From the NCBI GenBank assembly GCA_964524835.1, contig CAZGEG010000004.1:1-64000 (forward strand): a stretch of DNA of 64,000 nt, written 5' to 3'. The translations under genes and the position numbers were made by a program. This DNA comes from JACRCG01 sp964524835. GTDB lineage: Bacteria; Desulfobacterota; Desulfuromonadia; Geobacterales; Pseudopelobacteraceae. This document shows, one piece after another, positions 26,311 through 35,227 of this stretch (positions within the stretch are counted from its first letter, which is position 1; every line of letters starts with the position of its first letter). Below the pieces are notes generated by a model. That model was not told the DNA's origin and made no database searches. It saw only the letters and a program-made list of their open reading frames with translations.

Positions 26311-28343
26311 TGGTAATCCTCCTCATCGCGCAGAAACGCCAGAGCAGAATTAATATCCTGCTCCACGACCACAGTATTCCCATCATTGGTAGAACGTAAA
26401 AAATAGAACTTCCCCCATTTTCCGCTATTCTTAAGTAAGTGAGCTTCCTGTCTCCGGAATTCTGTATCGGTTGCGAGGAGGATCCATTGGGAAGCAAACG
26501 TAGGTACCAGATTAATGAGGTTTTGTCGGTGTTCGTAAGATAACCGCCCAAATGGAGTGTCCATGAACAGAGGAATTTCAATTTTATCTCCTCGTGCAGC
26601 TGCCCTTGCCAAGGCGGCAATGAAAGAAATAGACATTATTTGGCGCTGCCCCGCAGAAATATTGGCTAAGAAGGGTTTATTGTAGCGATCAAGTACTTGC
26701 AGGGAATAATCGTCATTAACAATAATGGTTCTAAGATTCTCCCGCCCCTCTTTATCCAGCAGTTGGCTAAATAGTTTAGTAGCTGACTCTCCTATCAAAT
26801 CCTTTATCTCGCCCTTGAATTGATTGAATACCTCAGTGAGAGCGTCTTTAGCGTCGCGGGCTAAAATAGAGCGACGCGACAACTCGTCATTCCGTCCGAC
26901 TTTCAGTTTTTCCTCTTTAAGAAGTGCATGGAGTTTGACATTCTCTTGTTGTAGTTGCTCTAACTTTGTCTGTGCAAATCTAGCTGCCACTTCCTGATCA
27001 ATAATTTTATCTTGCAGGCTCTTGCGAATTCCGTCTAATTTTGAGGCGTCTTTCCGTTCTGATGTACCGATCTGGTTACTCAACCCTGCAAGCTCATGTT
27101 CAATGTTTTTGATAGTGCTGTTAATATTCCCATATTGCAGAAGGCGTTTTTCTACCATATCAGCGTCGTCACTAAAGTGATGACGGACTTCACTAAGATG
27201 TCGCCACAAATTAAGGGCTGCGTCCTGTGTGATGGCATCGCTAGTACGTTTCTGCCACTCAAGAATATGAGTATGAGCTTCTGGATCTCCGATAATACAC
27301 CTACCACATATGCATTTATCATCATCGAGGATTCGTTCGATTAGGTCACTACGGATCTCCGAAGGAATTTCACCTTTTCGTTTTTGCTGATCTATGTGTT
27401 CAAATACATTTATCACTGTCGGAGCCATTATGAGGGAAGTTGTTTTACATACAATATTCCTCATTTCGTTTTGAGCGTTTGTCCTTTGGCGCTCCATATC
27501 ATCAAGACTCTGCTCTAATGTTCTACGTTTTTCAACCAGATGTTTGATTTCATTATATTTTTCCAGATCCTTATCAGTGCTTTCGATTTCTTTGCGAGCT
27601 AACCTTGTTTCTCTTGCATGCTCTTCTAGTTTATTACTCAAACAAGTCTGTGCTTCCTCGTTATCTCCAAGAAGCTTAAATAATCGCGATAAATCCTCAT
27701 GCGAAGAGTTGGACAAATCCTTCTCTAAGTTCTTGGTTACTCGTCCTACAGCTCGAATAGCCTTCTCCAATGCATCAACATTGAGCAGATTCCGAATTCC
27801 TACACTAATCTCTCTGCGTTGTTCGACGCTTGCACGCGTCAAGCGTTCAATCTTCTCGCCATCAAACAAGAAGTAGTCTTTGACACGACGATCAAGGATG
27901 CTATCGATTTTAGCATCTATATCAGTTGGCAGAACCTGCTGGGTGTTTCCACCAATTGTTACCCAAAGGCTTAATTCATCAACTTGTTCATCAATCTTGT
28001 TACCATCCAGCAATCCAAGGATTGCTCTGCGAAGACGATAGGTCTGTTCGCGGTGTGAAAACTCCAACTCAACAACTGTTCTTACAGGCTGGTTAGGGTT
28101 TTCCTCAAGTGCCGACACATTTACAAGCTGTATCTCCTCACGCTGGACATCACCATCCTGACTCAAAAGGCGTTCACCAAAAAGGCAAAACATTATTGCC
28201 CTGAACAGTCCTGTTTTACCTCTCCCATTCTCTCCAAAAATCACCGTAACATTGGCACTTTCATTTGATGGAGATACAAATTCAATAACCTGCTTTTCAC
28301 GAAACTGGCGAAAGTTTTCCACTGTCATTTTATGCAGTATCAT
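26307..28343 (-). CDS. SMC/DndD-like AAA ATPase with zinc hook
   Basis: This 678-aa ATPase has the Rad50/SMC plan. Walker A GENGRGKT (37-44) is in the N-terminal lobe. Two coiled-coil arms (about 195-300 and 385-500) flank a CICGRC zinc-hook motif (C344, C346, C349). The C-terminal lobe has the signature ISAGQRQIMS and a Walker B-like LFMDTPFGRLS. The YFLFDGEKIERL segment (157-168) is a hallmark I associate with DndD-type ATPases of DNA phosphorothioation systems. The protein would form a dimer that acts on DNA with the neighbouring helicase (inference). It overlaps both neighbours by 4 bases. Close alternatives are RecF- or RloC-like ATPases. Confidence 0.85.
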   Translation of the reverse strand: MILHKMTVENFRQFREKQVIEFVSPSNESANVTVIFGENGRGKTGLFRAIMFCLFGERLLSQDGDVQREEIQLVNVSALEENPNQPVRTVVELEFSHREQTYRLRRAILGLLDGNKIDEQVDELSLWVTIGGNTQQVLPTDIDAKIDSILDRRVKDYFLFDGEKIERLTRASVEQRREISVGIRNLLNVDALEKAIRAVGRVTKNLEKDLSNSSHEDLSRLFKLLGDNEEAQTCLSNKLEEHARETRLARKEIESTDKDLEKYNEIKHLVEKRRTLEQSLDDMERQRTNAQNEMRNIVCKTTSLIMAPTVINVFEHIDQQKRKGEIPSEIRSDLIERILDDDKCICGRCIIGDPEAHTHILEWQKRTSDAITQDAALNLWRHLSEVRHHFSDDADMVEKRLLQYGNINSTIKNIEHELAGLSNQIGTSERKDASKLDGIRKSLQDKIIDQEVAARFAQTKLEQLQQENVKLHALLKEEKLKVGRNDELSRRSILARDAKDALTEVFNQFKGEIKDLIGESATKLFSQLLDKEGRENLRTIIVNDDYSLQVLDRYNKPFLANISAGQRQIMSISFIAALARAAARGDKIEIPLFMDTPFGRLSYEHRQNLINLVPTFASQWILLATDTEFRRQEAHLLKNSGKWGKFYFLRSTNDGNTVVVEQDINSALAFLRDEEDYQ

Positions 28344-28510
28344 TTTTCACCTTCCTGTTGATTGGCAAGCTTCCGCACAACGGATTGCAGTTGATCAGCT
28401 ATTGCTGTCTCCGATTGAGGAGATTCGGACAATGATATTGCCCTAATAGCTAATTCACGAACGTCGTCAGGATATTTGCTAAACATTGCAAGAATTTTTT
28501 CACTAATCAT
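28340..28510 (-). CDS. Small 56-aa island protein
   Basis: A short open frame fills the gap between the helicase and the SMC-like ATPase. It starts at the ATG at 28510, overlapping the helicase stop by 8 bases. It ends with a TGA at 28340-28342, overlapping the ATPase ATG as ATGA. The product begins MISEKILAMFSKYPDDV and ends in LANQQEGEK, with a helical, charged composition and no cysteine motif. Overlaps at both ends and the lack of any other explanation for the gap support a real gene. It could be a small subunit linking helicase and ATPase. I recognise no family. Confidence 0.7.
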   Translation of the reverse strand: MISEKILAMFSKYPDDVRELAIRAISLSESPQSETAIADQLQSVVRKLANQQEGEK

Positions 28511-30623
28511 GTTCACTCCAATCCCATTGTTTCAACGTATGGTAAACATCCCAAGGTTTCTCTTCGAGCAGATTCAGCATTTCTAGATTATCCAGAATAT
28601 TTCTCACCACCGACCGAGCTTCGAATTGGTTAAGTGCAGAGGAGGCAAACTCAACAAAACGAGGCATCTCCCTCTTAAGTATAGCCACATCAGCACTGTG
28701 CTTCTGAGACAGCCTTTCAAGAGGGGGCGCTACAATAAAATCATAGATAACCGCTCGCCTCTTTCCTTCTGACTTACGGAGGATTCTTCCGCGACGTTGG
28801 ACAAATTCACGCGGGTTTGTACTACTGGCAAGGATGAAAGCAGTTTTAGTCGAAGGGACATCAACCCCCTCGTCAAGGCATTTAATCGCAACAAGAACCT
28901 GAATATCACCAGCTTCAAATTGGCATAAAAGCTTTTCCCGATCAGACAGACTAACATCATGAACGAACTCACGACAGCGTAGTCCAAGAGCTGATACAGC
29001 TTGAAGCACTTCTTTGTGCCCTCCTGGCGCGCAATAAATGAGGATGCCATTTAACTCGTCGCCGCTTTGTCGATTCTCATCCAACATACTGCGAAGTAAT
29101 CGGAGTAATGATGGTAACTTCTGCTGCGCTGAAGAGATTATTCGTGCTCTTTGCAAAAGTAGCTTTGAAAGACGTTCGCGAAGTTCTGGATTATGCTTTG
29201 CAGCAGAGCAGATAGCCACAATTTTCTGTGTTATCTCCTCATAGCGCTCGGTTTCTTCATTGGTGAGATTCACCAGTTGTGGGAAGTACTCGTAGGGTGT
29301 AAGAAATTCCCCAATAGCTTGATCCAACGTGTATTCAAAGCAGGTCGGCCCAAAATAGCTAAAAATTGTATCGGTGCCTTCATCATCGAACCAGCGTCGC
29401 GGTGTTGCAGACAATCCGATGCGCATACCGGCATTATCTATTAATGCCTTTCGTAAATGCAAAGCGCCCAATCCATGGGCTTCATCGCCTATGAGTAATG
29501 TATTCCCCTTCGGAAGACGGCGTATCGCCGTTGCGAATCTGTCTGTCGTTGCGGTTTTATGTACCGCAAGAACACAAATGTGGTCCCTTACTCCAATGTT
29601 AAAATCCTGAATAGACGATTTTACGTCGATTTGCCAGCGACCATGTTCACCACTACAAAGGATCGGGTCAAACCCGAACTGGCGGCAGTTTCGGCCCCAT
29701 TGTTCAAGCAGATGCAGATATGGGACAAGAATGATTAGAGCTATACGACCATGTTCCTGGTAGACAGAGGTCGCTGCTGCCAAAGATGTAATTGTTTTCC
29801 CGGTGCCTGTAGCCATCTCAAAAACGCCAAGGCAACCCGCTGTGCGCCACGCTTCGATAGCAGTATTCTGATAAGCGTGAAGTTTTACAGTACAGCATGG
29901 CGACAAAGTGGGTATTTCTGAGGTGGCTATTGAACAGATATAAGGACGATCCGGAAATGTTCTCAATTGTATGAATTTTTCACGGATAGCTTCAGGAATG
30001 TGGTGCACGCTAAATTGTTTGTTCTGGTTGTTCCAGAGTGCCTCAAGCCTCATCTGATGCATTATTACATACGGTAATTGTCCGTTATCCCATGATTTAA
30101 ATACCGAAAATGCTTCACCGTTCAGTGATGCCTTAATTGAGTCGTTCAGCGAACCATGAATTGCTACCCGATCGCCGTTCTCATCAGTAAAAATCCCTAC
30201 CTTGTCGTGGTAATCTCCAGCGGACTCACGATTTCGAGGAAGTGCAAAGCGAAACTCAAGAAATCCATCGGCGACCATCCAGGCAAGAGCATTGCGTGTA
30301 TCGTTTTCCAGAGTTACCGCAAGTTCTTCTATGTTTTGTGCAAGGGTTTCTCGTAGGATAGCATCCGTTTTGGCAGTTTCCCCAAATTTCAATGCTTCCC
30401 AGTCGGCTTCATCAAGAATTGGTGAAACTACGATTCTCGCAGAACCGCCACCTGTAACAAATGTAGCCATCCCCTGTGCTGCAAGGCGTAGCCAGCCGGA
30501 AGTGAAGAATCCCACACCACGCAAATAGTCCTTGGATTGCAGAAGTAACGGTACTTGCAAGTCACGAATCAAGTCATAGCATTCACTGTCGTATACTGGC
30601 TGTAAATTAAGTTCTTTCAGCAT
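28503..30623 (-). CDS. PLD nuclease-like / SF2 helicase fusion
   Basis: This 706-aa protein joins two parts. Residues about 1-230 resemble a phospholipase D nuclease with one HxK...GSxN motif (H139, K141, then GSLN 157-160). Residues about 245-640 are a DEAD/DEAH-type SF2 helicase with Walker A MATGTGKT (270-277), motif II DEAH (380-383), motif III LSATP, and motif VI QRRGRILR. It resembles, from memory, helicases annotated as phosphorothioation-system restriction enzymes. The likely action is to unwind and cut target DNA. The ATG at 30623 overlaps the upstream gene by 17 bases. Confidence 0.85.
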   Translation of the reverse strand: MLKELNLQPVYDSECYDLIRDLQVPLLLQSKDYLRGVGFFTSGWLRLAAQGMATFVTGGGSARIVVSPILDEADWEALKFGETAKTDAILRETLAQNIEELAVTLENDTRNALAWMVADGFLEFRFALPRNRESAGDYHDKVGIFTDENGDRVAIHGSLNDSIKASLNGEAFSVFKSWDNGQLPYVIMHQMRLEALWNNQNKQFSVHHIPEAIREKFIQLRTFPDRPYICSIATSEIPTLSPCCTVKLHAYQNTAIEAWRTAGCLGVFEMATGTGKTITSLAAATSVYQEHGRIALIILVPYLHLLEQWGRNCRQFGFDPILCSGEHGRWQIDVKSSIQDFNIGVRDHICVLAVHKTATTDRFATAIRRLPKGNTLLIGDEAHGLGALHLRKALIDNAGMRIGLSATPRRWFDDEGTDTIFSYFGPTCFEYTLDQAIGEFLTPYEYFPQLVNLTNEETERYEEITQKIVAICSAAKHNPELRERLSKLLLQRARIISSAQQKLPSLLRLLRSMLDENRQSGDELNGILIYCAPGGHKEVLQAVSALGLRCREFVHDVSLSDREKLLCQFEAGDIQVLVAIKCLDEGVDVPSTKTAFILASSTNPREFVQRRGRILRKSEGKRRAVIYDFIVAPPLERLSQKHSADVAILKREMPRFVEFASSALNQFEARSVVRNILDNLEMLNLLEEKPWDVYHTLKQWDWSEHD

Positions 30624-33600
30624 GACCGCTTAACCCCGCTAGTTTAACTACATTTCCTTCAATGACGACACGACTCTCTTCTCCCAGCATCATTGAAGTC
30701 AATTTTCTCTTAAGGATACCGGCTTCACGCATATCAGAAATGAAGTGATCAATGTTCGCTGCTCCATCATATTCAGTGTTGAGTATATAATGGAGCAGAT
30801 CGTCAAGAGTCTCGATTCTATATGTGTTGGGAACAGACAGAAAAGCATTTCGCTGTGTGCCAATGCTTCGGAATCTTCCCTCTCTACATAAAAGTTCTCC
30901 GATGAGAGTTGGCGTCCAGGAAATCTGATTTGGAAGCTCAGGCAATTTATCAAGATTATATTCGTATAAATGTGCAATCAAGCCGTAAGGCTTGCCAGCA
31001 CTTTTCCTATTATGTAGATGATTAGTGACTAACATCTCCAATGTCGTCTGCCTATCTTTCGACCACCCAAGTGATTCAAGGTGAACAATCACACTTTCGC
31101 TGTATCGAATGACCTGACTATTAAAATGAACATTATAAACACTCAGCTGTTCGTACCCGAGCTTATCAACAAAATGTTGATATAATTCCGCATAACTACA
31201 AGGTGTACCTTTTTCTGTTATGTACCGAATAACCTCTGAAGTAACTCCGGTTGTTCGATTTCCCGCTTCATTATGACCAGCAAGGCAAATTTTTGGATAT
31301 CTTGAGAGGTTAAATTGATCAGAATAAAAAAACTGTATCAATGAAAAAAGAAGTATTGGTGTCGAAACTCCAATTAACCTACAAGTAATCTTCTTGTCAT
31401 TGTAGAGTTTTAACGCTGATACATGATTGGATAAAGTTAGGAGCGTCTTCAGGTGATCAACTATTGGCAAGAGTCTATCTGCTTCAATTGAAAGTTGGCT
31501 TAGGTGTATATACTCACCGCGATTCATCCGTAAAAGATTCGGAATGTTCGGAAAATGGCTCGTCAAAAAAATAGCTTCGTTAACACAAAGTGTTTTTAAT
31601 GCGTACTTCCTCACTTCCTCATAAGTCACAGAACCTTCTTGAGTTAATACAAAAGCTTCAAGTACAAACGGTACCGGCAGACGAGGTGCCAAATCCCCCT
31701 TTTTCACAATAGTGGGATAATCGGGACAAGATAATACATTATTATTAGATTCTCTCAAGCAGGTGTAAAGTGCACTCTCGCTTGGGATGTTCTTCTTTAA
31801 CAAATCTTCTTTGAATAGCTCAAATATGCCGCTAACAGATATGTAAGGGATGGTGCCGTCTAGCCGTGAGACAATTTCATTTTCAATTTTTTTGATCAAG
31901 TCGAGTGGGACTATAACATGATCTCTATGAATATATGTCCCTCTATCCCATAATAACAACTCATGTGAATAAGCAATCCGGCCATAAATATTTCGTTCAG
32001 ACAGTTGACCGTGCGGAGGCCTATCCTTATTTATTTCAGCATGTACTTCTGTGAAGTGCATCGGCCGACTAGCATTACGGAGAATATTTTCGACTAACAA
32101 TAGTCGTTGGTTCCCGTATTTTTGCGTCCATGCGTATTGAGTGTATAGTGTAGTCCCATCTGCAAAAATTTCATCAATCTCGTCATCAAGATAACGAAGA
32201 AACCCTTCTGAAAATTTAAGTAGATCAGGGGTTTTTCTGCATTTTTGGGATTGGCAGAATTCGCGCATTATGGCTATTGCATCTTCAAATAGAAGCGTCC
32301 CGCTTGACTGGTTTTCAACTGCTTTGATAAGGCACGGGCCTATTATTTCGCAGTTAACACACTCATATTTTGGCATAATGATACGAATTGGATCTACCCA
32401 GACCACTTCATATTTTGCAGACAAACTAATGAGTGACGCAAGAGATTCTTCTGTCGGTGGTGTTGACCATTTCAAGCTAATTTTTAATAGGTCAGCAATT
32501 TCAGAAACGCAACAAATGCCTCCACCAGCCTCAAGTGCTTCGTCTACCGCATACCAAAATAAATTCAGACGTTCTAATACCCTAGGTGTTTCAAGCGCAG
32601 GCATGAATTTCTTTTCTATCTGTCGAATTCTCTCTCTAGTCAGCTTTAATCTCTGCCCTAGTTCTTCGAGGGTCCATTTTCGTTCATCAAGAAACCCCAA
32701 ACGCCCCATGAGGACAGGATAGTGGTAAGCCTTTTTTATAACCGTTCGCACAAAACTGTCTACGAGACTACTGAAACTTCTATATGACTCTGATGGTAGT
32801 CCCGTTAATATTCGATTTATAAATTTAAGTGCATGTTCTTTAAGAAGCCAAATGTGCCTAATCGCTTTGAGGCCCTGTAGAGTGAAGCCGAAATGTCTAA
32901 TAACAGTACGTTCCGATATTTTTGCGATGTCTCCCCAGGTTTTTGATGACTTGCTTTCATAAAATATATTAAGCAAATCCTGATTCAGTAACGATGGAAT
33001 TCTAAATGCCGCAATTAAGTTAGTTTTAATGTCGGCAAAAATCGGCGTGTCTGAGACTTTTGCTGTAGATGCGAATTTTTGGGATTGACTCCGTTGCCCA
33101 GTAAAACGTTCAATATAATCTAGCAATTTCAAAAAAGCATCATCACTAATGCTTACTTGCAGAAGACGGCCAAGAGATAATGAAAATAATAGGTCGGCTG
33201 CATCCTCTTGAAAAAGTGTAATCTCACGAAATTTGCAAATGTCGGTGGCAGAAATACCAAGATCGCCTATGGTGACATCCTCATCATAATCGGAATCATT
33301 GAGGCTTGGAAGTGTAACCCAAAACAGTTCCGGTAGTGTGCGAGACAATAGACTCCAATCTTTGGGATCAGAAAGCCAATGCTCACTAGCTCGAGGATGG
33401 CAACGGACTCGTTGAAAAAAGTTCGGACGATTGTTGCAGATTGGTTTTTTCGGTTGGGTGTCCATTTTTGCTGATGTTTGGATTGTATGCTCAGTGAGAT
33501 CTGCGACTTTGTTTTGCAACTGCCTGATGTCATAGACTGTTTTTCTGCCGATGCTTGCAATTTTATGTAGGTCTACTTCTTGGAATTCTAAGAGGCGTTC

Positions 33601-34035
33601 AATTGTTAAAACTTTTTCTCTAAAGAGAACATTTCTTGCTCGGGTAGGCAGTCTTGCAATTAATTCATTTGGAATTGGTGTGCCGAGTTCTAAATCAAGC
33701 GGACAACTTTCAAGTTCCCGGCTCAGTTCTTTTTGTTCTTGCATAGTAGCTTGAGTAGAAATGTCATTTTGATAAATTACAGAATTTTGCCCGTCCGATT
33801 CAGTCGCATTTTTGTTAAACCGAAGAGGAATACTTAGTAGCTCTGAAATAATGTGCTTAGATAAGCCATCCTTACGCATATCTTCTGAAGTCAGCTGCAA
33901 TAGCCCGTTAAGGTTTCTGACACCGCATGTCAGCAGGGCGTCGAACGCCTGCACGCTAATTTGCTTTAACGCACGTTCGAAAAGCTCATCTTTGGATTCG
34001 TCGATATTATTAACAGCTTGCGTTGGCAAAATCAT
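30607..34035 (-). CDS. Large multi-HTH protein with alpha-CTD- and sigma-4-like domains
   Basis: This is a 1142-aa protein. Numbers below count from the alternative TTG at 34047; subtract 4 for the chosen ATG at 34035. Two helix-hairpin-helix segments resemble RNA polymerase alpha C-terminal domains: 31-72 (weaker), and 130-177, where RARNVLFREKVLTIERLLE and KIASIGRKTVYDI follow the canonical pattern. Residues 457-482 (WTLEELGQRL, LTRERIRQIEKK) match sigma-70 region 4. Later parts contain HARE-like winged helices (ILRNASRPMHFTEVHAEI, near 660) and a single CxxC. No enzyme motif is visible. It leads the six-gene operon, so it may sense transcription complexes or specific DNA and regulate or load the helicase and ATPase (inference). 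Confidence 0.8.
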   Translation of the reverse strand: MILPTQAVNNIDESKDELFERALKQISVQAFDALLTCGVRNLNGLLQLTSEDMRKDGLSKHIISELLSIPLRFNKNATESDGQNSVIYQNDISTQATMQEQKELSRELESCPLDLELGTPIPNELIARLPTRARNVLFREKVLTIERLLEFQEVDLHKIASIGRKTVYDIRQLQNKVADLTEHTIQTSAKMDTQPKKPICNNRPNFFQRVRCHPRASEHWLSDPKDWSLLSRTLPELFWVTLPSLNDSDYDEDVTIGDLGISATDICKFREITLFQEDAADLLFSLSLGRLLQVSISDDAFLKLLDYIERFTGQRSQSQKFASTAKVSDTPIFADIKTNLIAAFRIPSLLNQDLLNIFYESKSSKTWGDIAKISERTVIRHFGFTLQGLKAIRHIWLLKEHALKFINRILTGLPSESYRSFSSLVDSFVRTVIKKAYHYPVLMGRLGFLDERKWTLEELGQRLKLTRERIRQIEKKFMPALETPRVLERLNLFWYAVDEALEAGGGICCVSEIADLLKISLKWSTPPTEESLASLISLSAKYEVVWVDPIRIIMPKYECVNCEIIGPCLIKAVENQSSGTLLFEDAIAIMREFCQSQKCRKTPDLLKFSEGFLRYLDDEIDEIFADGTTLYTQYAWTQKYGNQRLLLVENILRNASRPMHFTEVHAEINKDRPPHGQLSERNIYGRIAYSHELLLWDRGTYIHRDHVIVPLDLIKKIENEIVSRLDGTIPYISVSGIFELFKEDLLKKNIPSESALYTCLRESNNNVLSCPDYPTIVKKGDLAPRLPVPFVLEAFVLTQEGSVTYEEVRKYALKTLCVNEAIFLTSHFPNIPNLLRMNRGEYIHLSQLSIEADRLLPIVDHLKTLLTLSNHVSALKLYNDKKITCRLIGVSTPILLFSLIQFFYSDQFNLSRYPKICLAGHNEAGNRTTGVTSEVIRYITEKGTPCSYAELYQHFVDKLGYEQLSVYNVHFNSQVIRYSESVIVHLESLGWSKDRQTTLEMLVTNHLHNRKSAGKPYGLIAHLYEYNLDKLPELPNQISWTPTLIGELLCREGRFRSIGTQRNAFLSVPNTYRIETLDDLLHYILNTEYDGAANIDHFISDMREAGILKRKLTSMMLGEESRVVIEGNVVKLAGLSGHAERT

Positions 34036-34165
34036 CCCCGAGTACAATCAATTACGGTTTCACTGGTCAGACTTTGTTGCTATTAACTCCATGCTCTTCA
34101 GCCCTGGCACCTTTACCCCACCAACCCCATCCGCTCCCTAAAACCAACAAAACAACCTCTTGATC

Positions 34166-34618
34166 TCAATGGAGTACATCACACAATTCAGGATGGTTCT
34201 TCTTGAGCCAGACCAGCACATTCGTACGCAGCTCATCAACAAACTCGATCAACTCCATCACCTCGCCATCGCTTGTGGCGCCGATTCGATCATATTCAAC
34301 CGTGTTGCGCTTTACCCGGCAGGTATCGAGATAGTTGGCGTCTGCATCCCGTTTGCTGCCGAGTATCAAAGGAAGCGCCTGGATTGTGCGATAATGCTGC
34401 AACCCATGACCCGCACGGTATCCTTCAGCATAGAGCAATATGGTACGGAGCTTGAGCGCGGCGTTGTAGGCGATGCCGAATTGCCAGTCGGAAGAGATGC
34501 CGCCGGATTTGGCGTCGCTTAAGTCACGATCCACGATACCCAGCAGGTCGGCAATTTCCTGCCGACTTGAAGCGTGATTCCGCAGCCACCCGTATTCACT
34601 CCATTTCTGCAAGGTCAT
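34166..34618 (-). CDS. HEPN-domain protein (probable toxin)
   Basis: This 150-aa protein resembles the HEPN family often paired with MNT nucleotidyltransferases. It has helices throughout and the conserved RNTVEYD near residue 104 (an R-N-x-x-x-Y form of the HEPN RNase motif). In known pairs the HEPN protein is an RNase toxin neutralised by the nucleotidyltransferase. It overlaps the MNT gene by 23 bases, so the two are translated together. It lies 130 bases upstream of the large multi-HTH gene and may share a transcript with the defence-like operon. Confidence 0.8.
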   Translation of the reverse strand: MTLQKWSEYGWLRNHASSRQEIADLLGIVDRDLSDAKSGGISSDWQFGIAYNAALKLRTILLYAEGYRAGHGLQHYRTIQALPLILGSKRDADANYLDTCRVKRNTVEYDRIGATSDGEVMELIEFVDELRTNVLVWLKKNHPELCDVLH

Positions 34619-35183
34619 GCTCTGTTCCCTTTACGAACAATTTGGGTGACGAGAGTACGGAGGCGATGAAATGCTCGCCTTCGTTCTTCCGTTTCAGAAA
34701 CTCCTCAATGCCGAATACATGCGGATTGACTTCCCGGCCGACTGTTGCCCGGAAATCAGCCAAAAGTCCCGACACGGCACGCAGCCCGATAGACCCGATG
34801 ATCATCAGGTCTATGTCACTTGTAGCCCGCTCCTCATCCGATGCTATTGATCCGAAAACGAATGCGAACGTTATGTCTTCCCGTAAGCTGAGGCGCTCCT
34901 TCAGATAATCGCCTAAACCCGAAGTTTTGAGCACTATGGAACGAATGTCGGGATAGAGCGGGTGTTCAACATTTGCACGATAGTAGAGCCGGTTGCCGCT
35001 ACGACGCGCCGAAACCAATTGCATGGTAAGGAGTTTTTTCAACTCGGATTGGATTGGGCCGATAGTGCATCCGGCTTCCCGCTCAAGCTCGCGCATATGC
35101 AGCTCGGTTGTATGGACGCCGAACAGGAGACGAAATATTTCGGCTCGCACTTTTGATGAAAGTATCAGTGTCAGGGTATTCAT
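34596..35183 (-). CDS. Winged-helix / MNT nucleotidyltransferase (probable antitoxin)
   Basis: This 195-aa fusion has an ArsR-like winged-helix domain (1-75, with HMRELEREAGCTIGPIQSELKKL as recognition region) followed by an MNT nucleotidyltransferase domain. The latter has the catalytic GS (111-112) and DxD (D123, D125) in SDIDLMIIG. In HEPN/MNT pairs the nucleotidyltransferase AMPylates or otherwise blocks the toxin. The winged helix suggests it also represses its own promoter, where repeated ATACAAT sites lie 11-44 bases upstream of the start. AAAGG lies 6 bases before the ATG. Confidence 0.85.
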   Translation of the reverse strand: MNTLTLILSSKVRAEIFRLLFGVHTTELHMRELEREAGCTIGPIQSELKKLLTMQLVSARRSGNRLYYRANVEHPLYPDIRSIVLKTSGLGDYLKERLSLREDITFAFVFGSIASDEERATSDIDLMIIGSIGLRAVSGLLADFRATVGREVNPHVFGIEEFLKRKNEGEHFIASVLSSPKLFVKGTEHDLAEME

Positions 35184-35193
35184 ATTGTACCTT

Positions 35194-35227
35194 TATACAA
35201 TACAATTGTATTTTTATTCAATACAAT
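35194..35227. promoter_or_regulatory. Repeated operator upstream of the MNT/HEPN pair
   Basis: Three copies of ATACAAT (35195-35201, 35200-35206, 35221-35227) lie just upstream of the nucleotidyltransferase gene. The central copy is part of the perfect 12-bp palindrome ATACAATTGTAT (35200-35211). They overlap AT-rich promoter-like sequence. The simplest reading is an operator for the winged-helix domain encoded next to it. Confidence 0.6.

Noticed and set aside
28503..30623. Mokosh defence system
   Set aside because: Mokosh uses an SF1-type RNA helicase with PLD at the C-terminus. This is SF2 with PLD first, within a six-gene unit.
24365..34035. Standard Dnd or Ssp phosphorothioation system
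   Set aside because: No dndA/iscS-like desulfurase, dndC/sspD PAPS-reductase-like gene, dndB or dndE was found. Only DndD-like and helicase similarities exist.
34160..34522. Plus-strand frame opposite the HEPN gene
   Set aside because: The minus-strand frame has the HEPN motif and a paired neighbour. The plus frame has no family likeness.
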